A stretch of DNA of 64,000 nucleotides from JACNIZ01 sp964344765 (GCA_964344765.1 CAYFOM010000017.1:1-64000); one strand, 5' to 3'; shown: positions 1 to 9,391, counted from the stretch's first letter. The notes: generated by a model not told the origin, from the letters alone. A program made the numbers and translations.

Positions 1-284
1 GGCTCATCAACAATCGTTTCGATGGGCTTCTCTTCCGGCTTAAGCGGTTCGTCTTCCACGATCGGTGGCGGCGGTGCGGCCATCATTTGAATGGTCGGCG
101 TTTCCGATTCTTCGTTTTGCAACAACATCACGCCTGCCAATGCGAATGCAACTAACGCGTGCAGGAACATCGATGCAATCAGATAAGGCGCGCGGCGCAG
201 TTGCTCCGCCATGACCTCTTGGAAAGTCACCTCCTCATGAACATGGGGGGGACTGTGAGTGTAGGTGTATGCGATCTGTGTCAT
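1..284 (-). CDS. Membrane-anchored TonB-N-like protein, partial (C-terminus beyond left edge)
   Basis: Only the N-terminal 94 or so residues are in the window; the gene runs off the left edge. The start is the ATG read at 284-282, preceded by a GGGAAG-like ribosome site. A short cytoplasmic segment is followed by one membrane helix at about residues 32-55, the motif AAPPPP, and a proline- and glutamate-rich stretch, an arrangement like the N-terminus of TonB. The stretch EQLRRAPYLIAS is nearly identical to EQLSKAPYLIAS in the protein at 1830-3404, so the two are paralogues. By analogy the missing part probably holds an alpha-toroid (squalene-cyclase-like) domain, but that is inference. Function unknown. 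Confidence 0.75.
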   Translation of the reverse strand, partial: MTQIAYTYTHSPPHVHEEVTFQEVMAEQLRRAPYLIASMFLHALVAFALAGVMLLQNEESETPTIQMMAAPPPPIVEDEPLKPEEKPIETIVDE

Positions 285-425
285 AGCTTCCCAAGGCCAA
301 CGGTGGGAAATCGTTCACAGTTCGCGCGTTCAATTAATTCCTAACAAAAGAAAAATGGGAATGATTGAACCAAAGTGATGCATGAAGAGTTGCATTGATA
401 GCCGCGAAGGTCAGGCGGGAGAGTT

Positions 426-1700
426 CTACTTAAACGAGCGGTTTATGTTTAGGAGCTCGAGACAAATTGCAGTGGTATAAACTCGACCGAATTGACGACC
501 CGAGGATCCGATGGGATCCCAAGAGCCACGAAACTCACTTTGGTCTTGGCGTTGAAGTTTGAGCAACGCTGCGCAAACCGCTTTTCTCCACCGATCCCAA
601 CTATGACTGTTCGAATGCATCAACGCATAAGTCGTGGCGAGCAGGCTGACTAAATCAGCCTCCATCGGATTCGTTTCCAATTGCTCGATTTGAGTTAAGA
701 GGTACTCCGCATCCTCTAAGAATCGCGTGCCCTCAGGATTGCTTGGGTGCGCAAGCCATTGATTGGGGTACTGAAACTCGGCTTGATGAAGAAAATTCAA
801 AGCGGTTGCTAGGTGTGGCTTCGTTTCCTCCACATGTTCGTTTAATTGTTTGACGCGTATGGACAGGGCTTGCCGATGTTCGGTCAAATCCATTGATGCA
901 ACCATCAACAAAGTGAGTGAAGCCCAGCCGCCGCATGGTTCAGGGCAAAGCAGCATTTCCTTTGCCATGCGCTTACCAGTTAGGCGCGGTCCAGCGATTC
1001 GGCTTGTGCTATTGAGGCTAATCAAGCCATATGTCGTGAGGGAGTGGTTCAACCAATGGAACTGGCCAGCATCACCTTTGAGCTTCCCCTTCTTAAGATC
1101 CAACTGTTTGCGCAGCCATTGATAGCTAGGGCTCGTGCTTTGATCCGCGCCAGGTCCATAGATGGAATAATTATTCAGTGAGATGGCATGATTCGCCAAC
1201 GCAGTTACGCCGGCTTGAATCGAAGGCTCTTCATTGCTTGCCCAAAACGCGCTCTTGGAACGGGCCTGCCTCAGCCACTGATCAGCCAATCGCATGCTGT
1301 GAAGTTTGGCTGAATTTCCCGGACCCCAATTCTTGTCGCGCCACAACTGATTCCCGTCGACATAGAGGTCTTCATACTCCGCCATAAAACCTTGGTAAAC
1401 CTCTATGAAACTTACCACTACTGGTTCTGGCGGCTCAGCCGGGTCAAAGCGTGGTTCAGGGTCGGCAGGGCAATATATGGTTCCATCGCCAGGGCGTCCA
1501 AATGGTTTGGAAAGAGTGCCGTCTACCAAGAGTGGAGTAATGCTCAGTTTGAGTGGGTTCGATGACCTCTCGGAAGTTTTCCATATCCAAGCACCGACGA
1601 TGAGCGCGGCGATGGCTGCATGAATCACAATGGATATGCCAAAGGATTGCAGCCGCGTAAACCAAAGACTGGATCTCATGACACAAGTACAACGTGTCAT
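426..1700 (-). CDS. Divergent alpha-toroid (cyclase-like) membrane-anchored protein
   Basis: 424 residues. A single membrane helix at about residues 18-42 is followed by a soluble region. The C-terminal block RGSWDPIG...GRVYTTAICLELL matches the end of the neighbour at 1830-3404 (KGSWDPIG...GRVYSTAICALIL), so both share the end of a squalene-cyclase/prenyltransferase-type helical domain. Unlike that neighbour it lacks the acidic/proline-rich and glycine-rich linkers, and the middle has diverged strongly. No DxDD cyclase motif is visible, so a catalytic terpene cyclase is unlikely. The start is uncertain: ATG at 1700 or at 1679, neither with a clear ribosome site. It lies between two better-preserved relatives and may be a decaying or specialised copy. 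Confidence 0.7.
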   Translation of the reverse strand: MTRCTCVMRSSLWFTRLQSFGISIVIHAAIAALIVGAWIWKTSERSSNPLKLSITPLLVDGTLSKPFGRPGDGTIYCPADPEPRFDPAEPPEPVVVSFIEVYQGFMAEYEDLYVDGNQLWRDKNWGPGNSAKLHSMRLADQWLRQARSKSAFWASNEEPSIQAGVTALANHAISLNNYSIYGPGADQSTSPSYQWLRKQLDLKKGKLKGDAGQFHWLNHSLTTYGLISLNSTSRIAGPRLTGKRMAKEMLLCPEPCGGWASLTLLMVASMDLTEHRQALSIRVKQLNEHVEETKPHLATALNFLHQAEFQYPNQWLAHPSNPEGTRFLEDAEYLLTQIEQLETNPMEADLVSLLATTYALMHSNSHSWDRWRKAVCAALLKLQRQDQSEFRGSWDPIGSSGRQFGRVYTTAICLELLNINRSFK

Positions 1701-1764
1701 GAATGCCGTCGTTCAAAACGATGCACTTTCAATCCTCGCGAAACGCCAACATCAAATGGTGAAT

Positions 1765-1803
1765 TAAAAAGAAAAGGCCGAGGTCCAAAGACCTCGACCT
1801 TTC
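1765..1803 (-). terminator. Rho-independent terminator after the 1830-3404 gene
   Basis: Read on the minus strand, a 13-bp stem with one mismatch (AAAGGTCGAGGTC / GACCTCGGCCTTT) and a four-base TTTG loop is followed by TCTTTTT. It lies about 27 bp past the stop codon of the upstream gene, a classical intrinsic terminator. Confidence 0.85.
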
Positions 1804-1829
1804 GTCAGACGTTTGTCTAAAGCGTTCGT

Positions 1830-3404
1830 TTAACGAGCGCCCAAGACGCGGGTGTAGCGGTAGTACACCTCAAGGATCAGAGCGCAGATTGCGGTCGAGT
1901 AAACGCGACCACCTTCTTCACCCCACGGACCGATCGGGTCCCAAGAGCCTTTGAAGTTGCCCTTGTCCTGACGCTGGTTCGGAAGCAGAGCTTTTTCAAT
2001 CGACTTCTTCCAGCTCTTCCAGTGCTTGCCACCCCACTGGTTCAAGGCGAAGGTGCCGTAGTACCAGTAGTACATGTCGCAAGAACCGCCTTCTTCATCC
2101 CAGACCGGAGGCTTGCTGATCAGCAGGTCAGCCTGCTTCTTCAACATCTCGTAGTCTTCGTGATCCTTGAAGCTCTTAATCTTCGAGGTATCAGTCATGA
2201 AGATGTGGCACAGCAAAGCTACCGCGGTCAGCGCTTCCGACTTCTCAGGCGGGAACTTCTCGAGGTAAGCTTTCGCACGCGACGGAGGACCACCAGGACC
2301 ACCACCATTATTACCGAAGGCGTAACCCGTACGACCAGTGCCCATGTCAGTCATGGTCTTGAACCATTCCTTCGCACCGTCGTAGGAGCTCTTCGGCACG
2401 GCGATCTTGCCGTCTTCCGCGGTCTTCAGTGCGAACACCATCCAACCGGTAATGGAGGAGTCGTTCGCGCCATCCGGCTCGAGGCTGTAACGCCAAGCGT
2501 TGTAAGGGTTCTGAGCGTTCAGGATCAGCGTCGCGCCCTTGCGCAGGTTGCGCTTCAGCAGCGGCGACTTGCCGAAGAAGTAAGCCTCACCCATAGCCAT
2601 CGATGCGATCGAGTGGTTGTACAGGGTGGGGTTGCCGACCTCTTTGCCGTACAGACCCGAAGTCATGTCCTGGGCCTGACGCAACCAACCAATGCCGGTG
2701 CGCACCTGGTCACTGAACTGACCCTTGCTCATGGTGTGGCCGTTACCGAGGAAGGCCAGCAAGGCCAAACCGGTTACGCCGACGTTGTTGGACGAGCCAC
2801 CGGCGCCATCCGAAGGAGGCATATCCGGGTACTTGTCCTCGTACATGAACTTTTCGCAGTCCCACAGGCCATCGGCACTCTGGTGGTCACGCAACCACTT
2901 CAGTGCGTCGAGCACTGCAGCTTCGGTCGGGTTACCACCGCGCTTGCCGCCACCGCGACCACCACGGCCACCGTACTTACCAACGGCTCCACCGCCGATA
3001 CCCACGGCGTTGTTCCAGGCGTCGGCATCGAAAGCGGCGTCGGAAGTGAAGTCCGGGTCACCAGTCTCTTCCAGGGATTCCTGCTCGACAGTTTCCTCGA
3101 GTTCGGATTCCTGCAGCACCGGCTCTTCGACCACCTCTTCGATGACCTCCTCCGGCGGCTCCTCCTCTTCCTCCTCAATTTCAGGAGGCGGCGGGGCGGC
3201 CTGCATTTCGATGACGGGGGTTTCGGTGGAATCGTCGGTCAGCAGCATGATGCCGCCAACAACGAAGAAGATCACCGCGTGAATGAAAATCGACGCGATC
3301 AGGTAGGGGGCTTTGCTCAGCTGTTCCGCGAGAATCTCGTTGAACGATGCTTCGTGCTCCCAGTGTCGGTGCGATTCCAGGTGGAGAGGCTCGATGTCTG
3401 ACAT
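1830..3404 (-). CDS. TonB-N-like anchored alpha-toroid (squalene-cyclase-like) protein
   Basis: 524 residues. A cytoplasmic N-terminus of about 31 residues precedes one membrane helix (about 32-55), the AAPPPP motif, a run of glutamates and prolines (about 70-120) and a glycine/arginine-rich linker (about 138-158). The remaining 360 residues resemble prenyltransferase/squalene-oxidase repeats, for example ALKWLRDHQSADGLW and FKGSWDPIG. The DxDD motif of true cyclases is not seen, so a binding or structural role in the periplasm is more likely than terpene cyclisation. The layout resembles a TonB-type energy transducer in which the C-terminal TonB domain is replaced by an alpha-toroid; that reading is inference. 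It is the best-preserved of three tandem relatives and has its own terminator. Confidence 0.75.
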   Translation of the reverse strand: MSDIEPLHLESHRHWEHEASFNEILAEQLSKAPYLIASIFIHAVIFFVVGGIMLLTDDSTETPVIEMQAAPPPPEIEEEEEEPPEEVIEEVVEEPVLQESELEETVEQESLEETGDPDFTSDAAFDADAWNNAVGIGGGAVGKYGGRGGRGGGKRGGNPTEAAVLDALKWLRDHQSADGLWDCEKFMYEDKYPDMPPSDGAGGSSNNVGVTGLALLAFLGNGHTMSKGQFSDQVRTGIGWLRQAQDMTSGLYGKEVGNPTLYNHSIASMAMGEAYFFGKSPLLKRNLRKGATLILNAQNPYNAWRYSLEPDGANDSSITGWMVFALKTAEDGKIAVPKSSYDGAKEWFKTMTDMGTGRTGYAFGNNGGGPGGPPSRAKAYLEKFPPEKSEALTAVALLCHIFMTDTSKIKSFKDHEDYEMLKKQADLLISKPPVWDEEGGSCDMYYWYYGTFALNQWGGKHWKSWKKSIEKALLPNQRQDKGNFKGSWDPIGPWGEEGGRVYSTAICALILEVYYRYTRVLGAR

Positions 3405-3462
3405 GGTGTTGCTTATGAAACGCGGCGGCTACGCGGCCGGTTCAATGCTGCGAGGAAGAATT

Positions 3463-4548
3463 CTACAGTTCTTCGTCTTCTGTGCGGGCGACTCCGTACG
3501 GGTCGTCGAAAATCGTTTCCAGATCGGGCGCAAGCCACACAAAACACCGCTCTTGCAACCGTTTGGCCGCATTCGCGAGGGCCACATTTTGCTTGCGGCG
3601 GAGCAAGAAATCTTCGATTTGCAGGTGGGCCTCGCCGACGCTCAGCACGCGCTCTTCCTCGACCTGAATCACGTGGACCAGCGCCCAGCCGGTAGCCAGC
3701 TCAATCGGGTCGCTGTAGTCACCCGCCTTGGCGGTACGCAAAAAGTCCTTTAAAGGCCCTGCAAAGGCGAAATTTTCGACGTCGCGCAGCGGCGTCAGCG
3801 AACCTTCTTCACGCGCGTAGTCGGAGTATTCGGCGCACAGGGTCGCGAAGGAGGTGCTGTCGGTGGTGCGCTCTTGCAGATCGAAAATCGTCGCTTCGGA
3901 ATCGGCCACCGAGCTATCAAGCACCAGCAAAATGCGGGCGCGAGCGCGGTGCGGCGAGGTGAATTCCTCGGCGTTGGAGTCGTAGTACTCGCGGATTTCC
4001 GATGGCGCCACGCGCAAGAAGGCTTGGAACTGCTTGGTGCCCAGCTGCGGCTGCAGGCCCAATTCAGCCTGCTGGTAGAAGGTCGCGATCAACATCTGCT
4101 TGATGTTGTGGCGCTCTTTCTCAAGGGTAGTGCCTTGTTGTTCCAGGTAATGCGCGTAGGCGATAGCAGATCCAGCGGTCTCGGTCCGGCGCAGAACCTC
4201 GTCGCTGACCACCTGGTCGATCAGCTGCTCGTCGAGCCCGGTTTGCCGGTAACCCTCGCGGAACAGCATGTCGAGCGCGGTTTGGCGGGCGATGTAATAC
4301 ATCAAACCCGGCGTTTCCGGATCTTCGCCGCGCTGTTTGGCCCAGCGGTCGCGCTCGATGATGATCTGGCGCACCGTCAGCACCTGATCGTTGATGATCA
4401 CCGCAAGACGGTCGATGTTGGTCGGCTCGCCAACCAAAATTCCACCCGACGGCTTGGCTTGGCCTTGGTCCGGGGTGGGCAGCGCCAGCGGCGCCATGAG
4501 TAGGAGTGAGGTAAGAATCATGAGTCGATTCAGCGGCGATGCCGCCAC
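3463..4548 (-). CDS. Exported SurA/PpiC-type peptidyl-prolyl isomerase
   Basis: 361 residues with an N-terminal signal sequence (hydrophobic stretch about 8-23). A SurA-like N-terminal chaperone region starts with IDRLAVIINDQVLTVRQI. A parvulin-type region follows (about 200-310), with FTSPHRARARILLV, FATLCAEYSDYAREEGSL and the terminal GWALVHVIQVEEE. The family assists folding of outer-membrane proteins in the periplasm, which fits the porin-like protein in this window. The parvulin domain is divergent, so isomerase activity is not assured. The gene starts 8 bp after the mfd stop and is the last gene of the rnc-mfd-ppiC operon. Confidence 0.8.
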   Translation of the reverse strand: MAASPLNRLMILTSLLLMAPLALPTPDQGQAKPSGGILVGEPTNIDRLAVIINDQVLTVRQIIIERDRWAKQRGEDPETPGLMYYIARQTALDMLFREGYRQTGLDEQLIDQVVSDEVLRRTETAGSAIAYAHYLEQQGTTLEKERHNIKQMLIATFYQQAELGLQPQLGTKQFQAFLRVAPSEIREYYDSNAEEFTSPHRARARILLVLDSSVADSEATIFDLQERTTDSTSFATLCAEYSDYAREEGSLTPLRDVENFAFAGPLKDFLRTAKAGDYSDPIELATGWALVHVIQVEEERVLSVGEAHLQIEDFLLRRKQNVALANAAKRLQERCFVWLAPDLETIFDDPYGVARTEDEEL

Positions 4549-4556
4549 GGCTGCGG

Positions 4557-7500
4557 TCAGCGACTGCGCCGAACTGGGGATTTTCGCTTCGCCCGCGGTT
4601 TACGGCAAGCGATAGCCGATTGATAGAGATAGTCGAGCACCGAATCCGGCTTGACGATTTCCTTGGGCAGCACCCAGTGGGCGCGGCGCGGCGTGATCAC
4701 GCGCAAATCGATCTGCAGCGGCTTGGTCGCGCGGGTGAAGGTTTTCATATCGCGCGGCTTCAGCAGCAGGTGGCCGTCGACGCGTTGCACCGAAGACAAG
4801 CCGAGGCCGCCTAGCTCGTATTTAAGGAAGAACAACTTCGCCAGCTGGCCAACCGACGGCGGCGGCGGTCCAAATCGATCGCGCACGCCATCGAGCACCG
4901 ATTCGATTTGTTCCGGCGAGCGAATGCGGTCGAACTCGCGCAGCACCGCCATGCGCGCTTCTTCATCGGGGATGTACTCCGGCGAGACCGCAGCGGCCAC
5001 ACCGACGGCGATATCGGAAACCGGTTCGGCCGGCGCTCCGGCTTCGGCTTGGGCTTGTTGCAGCTGCTGCGTTTGCTGTTCACGCTTCATCCGCGTGACC
5101 GCTTGGCTGAGCAAGCGTCGGTAGGTTTCATAGCCAACAGCGTTAATGTGCCCCGATTGCTCCGACCCCAACAAGTTGCCGGCGCCGCGGATTTCCAAAT
5201 CGCGCATCGCAATCTGAAAACCGGCACCCAAGTAGCGCAGTTCTTCCACCGCCTTCAAACGCCGACGCGCATCCAACGGCAGTGGTTGTCCGCGCGGGAT
5301 CATCAAGTAGCAATAACCGCGTTGCGCCGCCCGTCCGACGCGTCCGCGTAATTGGTGCAAGTCGGCCAAACCATAGCGATGAGCGTCATCGATCAAAATG
5401 GTGTTGGCGTTGGGGATGTCGAGACCGCTTTCGATAATCGTTGTCGAGCACAAGATGTCGGCTTTGCCTTGCACGAAAGCAAGCATGGCTTTTTCCATCT
5501 CGCGCGGTTCCATTTGGCCGTGCGCATAAACCACCTTGGCGCCGGGCACCAAGTCTTCGATCATCTTGGCCATGCGCGGCAACGACTTGACGCGGTTGTG
5601 CACAAAAAACGCTTGGCCGCCGCGCGCCAATTCGCGTTGCAGCGCTTCAGCGATCATTTTGCGTTCGTCGCCATAGCGGATTTCGGTGTGCACTTCTTGG
5701 CGACCTGCCGGTGCCGTCGACAGCGTGGTGATGTCGCGCAAACCGGCCATGGCCATGTGCAAGGTGCGCGGTACCGGCGTTGCCGAAAGGGTGAGCACGT
5801 CGACTTGGGCGCGCTTCTTTTTCAGCACTTCTTTGTGGCGCACGCCAAAGCGTTGTTCTTCATCGATGATGACCAAACCAAGGCGTTTGAAGTGCACATC
5901 CTTTGACAGGATGCGGTGCGTGCCGATGACCAAATCAACGGTGCCGTCGGCCAGTCCTTCGAGAATTTCGCGACGTTGCGCCGGGCGGGTTAAGCGCGAC
6001 AGTTGTTCGACGCGCAGCGGCCAATCGGCGAAGCGTTGACGCAGGCTGCGGGCGTGTTGCTCGGCCAAAACCGTGGTCGGGACCAGCAATGCCGCTTGAT
6101 AACCGGCGTCCATCACGCGGAACGCCGCGCGCGCCGCCAGTTCAGTTTTGCCGTAGCCGACGTCACCGCAAAGCAAACGATCCATTGCACGCGGCAGTGA
6201 TAAATCAGCATGTATTTCCTGCGTGCCCTGCCCTTGATCCGGCGTGTCTTCCCACGGGAACGATGCTTCAAAGTCGCGTTGCGATTCGGCCGGCTCATCA
6301 AAAGCTAATCCGGGCACGGCGGCGCGCATCGCTTGGATCTCCAACATCTCCGCAGCCAAATCCTCGACCGCTTCCGCCACCTTGCGCCGACGTCGTTCAA
6401 ACGAACCCGAGCCGAGCTTGTCGAGTGTCGGCATGCCGCCGCCGGCGCCGATATAGCGCTCGACTAGATCCACTCGCGAAACGGGCACGCGTAAAGCAGC
6501 GCCGTTGGCGAACTCCAATAACATGCAATCCTGACCGCCCTCTTGCTCGGCCGATTCCAAACCGCGGAACTCAGCCAAGCCGTGCACCGCATGCACCACC
6601 GGATCGCCGGGGCGCAGCGACATGATGCTGTCGATGGATTCGGTGTCGTGCTTGCGGCGATGCCGCGCCTTTGGACGGTGCGCCCCGTGACCCGGTACGA
6701 ATTCACGGTGGTGGAGCACGGTTAAGCGCGCTTCCGGAATGCGGAAGCCGCGTTCTAAACCACCTTCTTGTAGATCGAGCGCTTCCGCCGAATGCTTGCC
6801 GTCGGCGAGAATTTGTTGCAAGCGATCGGCTTCGGCGTGGGTGGCGCAGAAGACAACTGCGTTTTCGCCATCGCCGGCTCGTTGGGCGAGCAGGGCGGCG
6901 CCGTCTACGACTCCGCGGCAATATTCCTCGACGCTTAGCGTGGAAAGAGTGCCGTCTTTACCGGGCAGGGTGGCGAGCTCGAGCAAGTTGCGTTGATCGA
7001 GTAGCTTTTGATTGCGTTGCACCGCGGTCACCGCCTCGGGGCCGAGGAAGCGCAACTTGTCGACCATTTCGCTGACCGCCGCCGGCTCCCAAACGATGAC
7101 ACGCATCTTCTTCGGCAGTCGATCCAGCGGCAGCAGGTCTTCGCTGCCAGCCACGGTTTTAAGGTCGTGACTCAGCGGTACCTTGGCTCGGTGCAGCAAG
7201 TGACGTGTGCGCTGCGAGCCGAGGTCGAAAACGCGAATGCTTTCGAGTTCGTCATCGAAGAATTCCAAGCGCAGCGGTTCACCCAAGCCCGGCGCGAATA
7301 AATCAAGAATGTCGCCGCGGCGCGCGAATTCGCCGCTTTCCATAATTGCCGGCACGCGTTCAAATCCGAGTTTGATCAACTTGGCCATCAGCTGATCCGG
7401 ATCCAGCGTCATGCCTTGCTCCAGCGACAACACCGAATCCTCGTCGTCGGCTTCGGGCACCGGTTGAATCAGCGCGGCAAGCGGCGCAACCAAGGTGCCG

Positions 7501-7826
7501 GTGAATCCATCGCGGGTGGCCAAGTCCATCGCGTGGTGACGTTCGCGCAAGACTTCGGGTTCGGCGCCGAGATTGGATTCGCGTGCGGGTAGGGGAGCCG
7601 AGCCGCAACCGAAGGCAGCAAGGTCGTCGTGCGCCATTTCGGCGGCGTGCGGATCGGCGACGATGACCAGCAATGGGTGCTTCGAATCGGCGGCAAGAGT
7701 TGCGGTCAAACAAGCCTTGGCCGAACCCCAAAGTCCACCCCAACGAAGCGCGCCTTGCTTCTGCGCATTCCATTTTTTGCGCAGCGCTTTGTACGACGGA
7801 ATGGTGCGCAGATGCTCAATCGGCAT
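4557..7826 (-). CDS. mfd: Transcription-repair coupling factor Mfd
   Basis: 1089 residues, slightly shorter than E. coli Mfd. It removes RNA polymerase stalled at DNA lesions and recruits UvrA. The N-terminal UvrB-like region is present (SGEFARRGDILDLF at about 164-177), then the polymerase-interacting domain (GDPVVHAVHGLAEF from about 407). The RecG-like translocase follows: SFPWEDTPDQ (523-532), Walker A GDVGYGKTE (554-562), DEEQ (655-658) and SATPVPRTLHMA (681-692). The C-terminal TRCF domain (EYIPDEEARMAVLREFDRI) is present. Its first codons overlap the end of rnc by 11 bp, so the genes are probably translationally coupled. Confidence 0.97.
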   Translation of the reverse strand: MPIEHLRTIPSYKALRKKWNAQKQGALRWGGLWGSAKACLTATLAADSKHPLLVIVADPHAAEMAHDDLAAFGCGSAPLPARESNLGAEPEVLRERHHAMDLATRDGFTGTLVAPLAALIQPVPEADDEDSVLSLEQGMTLDPDQLMAKLIKLGFERVPAIMESGEFARRGDILDLFAPGLGEPLRLEFFDDELESIRVFDLGSQRTRHLLHRAKVPLSHDLKTVAGSEDLLPLDRLPKKMRVIVWEPAAVSEMVDKLRFLGPEAVTAVQRNQKLLDQRNLLELATLPGKDGTLSTLSVEEYCRGVVDGAALLAQRAGDGENAVVFCATHAEADRLQQILADGKHSAEALDLQEGGLERGFRIPEARLTVLHHREFVPGHGAHRPKARHRRKHDTESIDSIMSLRPGDPVVHAVHGLAEFRGLESAEQEGGQDCMLLEFANGAALRVPVSRVDLVERYIGAGGGMPTLDKLGSGSFERRRRKVAEAVEDLAAEMLEIQAMRAAVPGLAFDEPAESQRDFEASFPWEDTPDQGQGTQEIHADLSLPRAMDRLLCGDVGYGKTELAARAAFRVMDAGYQAALLVPTTVLAEQHARSLRQRFADWPLRVEQLSRLTRPAQRREILEGLADGTVDLVIGTHRILSKDVHFKRLGLVIIDEEQRFGVRHKEVLKKKRAQVDVLTLSATPVPRTLHMAMAGLRDITTLSTAPAGRQEVHTEIRYGDERKMIAEALQRELARGGQAFFVHNRVKSLPRMAKMIEDLVPGAKVVYAHGQMEPREMEKAMLAFVQGKADILCSTTIIESGLDIPNANTILIDDAHRYGLADLHQLRGRVGRAAQRGYCYLMIPRGQPLPLDARRRLKAVEELRYLGAGFQIAMRDLEIRGAGNLLGSEQSGHINAVGYETYRRLLSQAVTRMKREQQTQQLQQAQAEAGAPAEPVSDIAVGVAAAVSPEYIPDEEARMAVLREFDRIRSPEQIESVLDGVRDRFGPPPPSVGQLAKLFFLKYELGGLGLSSVQRVDGHLLLKPRDMKTFTRATKPLQIDLRVITPRRAHWVLPKEIVKPDSVLDYLYQSAIACRKPRAKRKSPVRRSR

Positions 7827-8541
7827 GATTGCCCTCCACCGCTCCGTCGGCGCTTTGGGTCACGCCTAGCTCCAACAACGCTTCCCACGCCGCCAACCGC
7901 TCAGCTTCTTTTTTAGTCGTGCCCCACGCCGACGGAAACTCGCGCTTGCCGACCTTCGCCCGCACACAGAAGGCAAAAGTTTCCGGATGCTCAAAAGTTT
8001 CCAGCACCGTGTAACTCGGCAAGGTGCCGTAGTCCGCCTGCGCCAAAGCTTGCAGTTGTTGCTTGGCGGCGCGCTGATATTGACGCTCTTCGACGGTGGC
8101 GATTTCCGGTTGCAGCCAAGTCTGCACCAGCTCGGCGCAGCAATTCAAATCGTCGCCACTATCTAGGTAGACGGCACCGAGCACAGCTTCGAGGGCATTT
8201 CCAAGCAGTGAACGCGGTAAAGATCCGCGTTTTTCCAATCCGCTGCCGATTTGCAATTCCTTACCAAGCTCTAGCCTGGAAGCAACTTCCTCGAGCGTAT
8301 TGCGGGCAACGAGGAAGGCTTTGAGCTCGGTCAGCCGGCCTTCGCGCACGCCGGCGTAATATCGGAATAGGTGGTCCGCGACGACGAGGTTCAGGACCGC
8401 GTCGCCGAGGAATTCGAGGCGTTCGTTGTGATCTTCCTGGGCCGAAGCGTGAGTGAGCGCTTCCTCCAACAGGGAGCGGTCGCGGAATCGGTAGCCCAGG
8501 CGCGCCTCAAGGTTTCGGGGGGCAGCACCCGATTCAGACAT
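7816..8541 (-). CDS. rnc: Ribonuclease III
   Basis: 241 residues, usual family length. It cleaves double-stranded RNA, including rRNA precursors. The signature NERLEFLGDA lies at residues 39-48 and carries the metal-binding Glu and Asp; the second acidic site is in GNALEAVLGAVYLD. A double-stranded-RNA-binding domain occupies the last 80 or so residues (ending TTKKEAERLAAWEALLELG). It is the first gene of rnc-mfd-ppiC. The ATG lies 6 nt after a TAGAAT hexamer with no ribosome site, suggesting a leaderless transcript. It diverges from fabI. Confidence 0.96.
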   Translation of the reverse strand: MSESGAAPRNLEARLGYRFRDRSLLEEALTHASAQEDHNERLEFLGDAVLNLVVADHLFRYYAGVREGRLTELKAFLVARNTLEEVASRLELGKELQIGSGLEKRGSLPRSLLGNALEAVLGAVYLDSGDDLNCCAELVQTWLQPEIATVEERQYQRAAKQQLQALAQADYGTLPSYTVLETFEHPETFAFCVRAKVGKREFPSAWGTTKKEAERLAAWEALLELGVTQSADGAVEGNHAD

Positions 8542-8547
8542 GGCCGA

Positions 8548-8553
8548 ATTCTA
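8548..8553 (-). promoter_or_regulatory. -10-like hexamer TAGAAT for leaderless rnc
   Basis: Minus-strand context GGCTAGAATTCGGCC then ATG: six bases separate TAGAAT from the start codon, the usual distance from a -10 box to the transcription start. No Shine-Dalgarno sequence and no convincing -35 box. Confidence 0.5.
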
Positions 8554-8583
8554 GCCGTTGATGGCTTCATCACCGAGTCGAAC

Positions 8584-8589
8584 TAGAAT
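8584..8589 (+). promoter_or_regulatory. -10-like hexamer TAGAAT upstream of fabI
   Basis: ACTAGAATATGG lies 26 nt before the fabI ATG, which would give a short leader of about 19 nt without a clear ribosome site. It faces the divergent rnc promoter in a 74-bp gap. Confidence 0.4.
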
Positions 8590-8615
8590 ATGGCTGTCTC
8601 CCCAGACCCACCGCC

Positions 8616-9389
8616 ATGATTCTCCAAGGAAAAACCGGCATCATCTTCGGTGTTGCCAACCGGATGAGCCTCGCCTGGTTCATCGCCAAGGCCGCCGTCG
8701 AGCAAGGTGCCGACGTCATTCTCTGTGTTGCCAACGAGCGCTTTCGCAAAAAGGTCGCGCCGCTGGCCGCTGAGCTCGGTGCACCCGAACCGCTGATTTG
8801 CGACGTCACCAGCGACGAGTCGATCCAGACGATTTTTAGGCTGATCGCCGAAAAGCATCCGAAGATCGATTTCTTTGTGCACGCAATTGCCTTCGCCCAG
8901 CGCGAGGATTTGCAGGGTCGGTTCGTCGACACCAGCCGCTTGGGCTATCACACCGCGCAGGACATTTCGTCGTACTCGCTGGCCGCGCTTTCGCAAGCGG
9001 CGGAGCCGATGATGACCGACGGTGGATCGATCATTACGTTGAGCTACATCGGCGCGGTGCGCGCGGTGCCCAGTTACAACGTCATGGGTGTGGCGAAGGC
9101 GTCGTTGGAGGCCAGTGTGCGTTACTTGGCCGAGGATTTGGGGCCGAAGAACATTCGCGTGAATGCGTTGAGTGCCGGGCCGATCAAAACGCTGTCGTCG
9201 TCTGCGGTGAGCGGATTGAAGGAGAAGCTGGAAGCTCAGGCGTTGTCCAATCCGTTGCGCAGAATTGTGACCGGCGAAGACGTCGGCAACTCGGCGGTGT
9301 TCCTTTTAAGTGACATGTCGTCGGGAGTGACCGGCGATGTGCTGTACGTCGACTGCGGTTACCACGTGACTGGTCGCATCAGCGGGTAG
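8616..9389 (+). CDS. fabI: Enoyl-[acyl-carrier-protein] reductase FabI
   Basis: 257 residues. It reduces trans-2-enoyl-ACP with NAD(P)H in the last step of each fatty-acid elongation cycle. The FabI-specific Rossmann signature GVANRMSLAWFIA is at residues 12-24. The catalytic tyrosine and lysine are in SYNVMGVAKASLEA, preceded by the LSYIGA block, and the C-terminus has YVDCGYHVTG. These features separate it from ordinary SDRs and from FabK/FabV. It is followed after 2 bp by the thiD-like gene, with which it is probably co-transcribed. Confidence 0.95.
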   Translation: MILQGKTGIIFGVANRMSLAWFIAKAAVEQGADVILCVANERFRKKVAPLAAELGAPEPLICDVTSDESIQTIFRLIAEKHPKIDFFVHAIAFAQREDLQGRFVDTSRLGYHTAQDISSYSLAALSQAAEPMMTDGGSIITLSYIGAVRAVPSYNVMGVAKASLEASVRYLAEDLGPKNIRVNALSAGPIKTLSSSAVSGLKEKLEAQALSNPLRRIVTGEDVGNSAVFLLSDMSSGVTGDVLYVDCGYHVTGRISG

Positions 9390-9391
9390 CC

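Noticed and set aside
2022..3401. 459-residue open frame on the plus strand
   Set aside because: Antisense shadow of the alpha-toroid protein, whose family motifs are clear on the minus strand.
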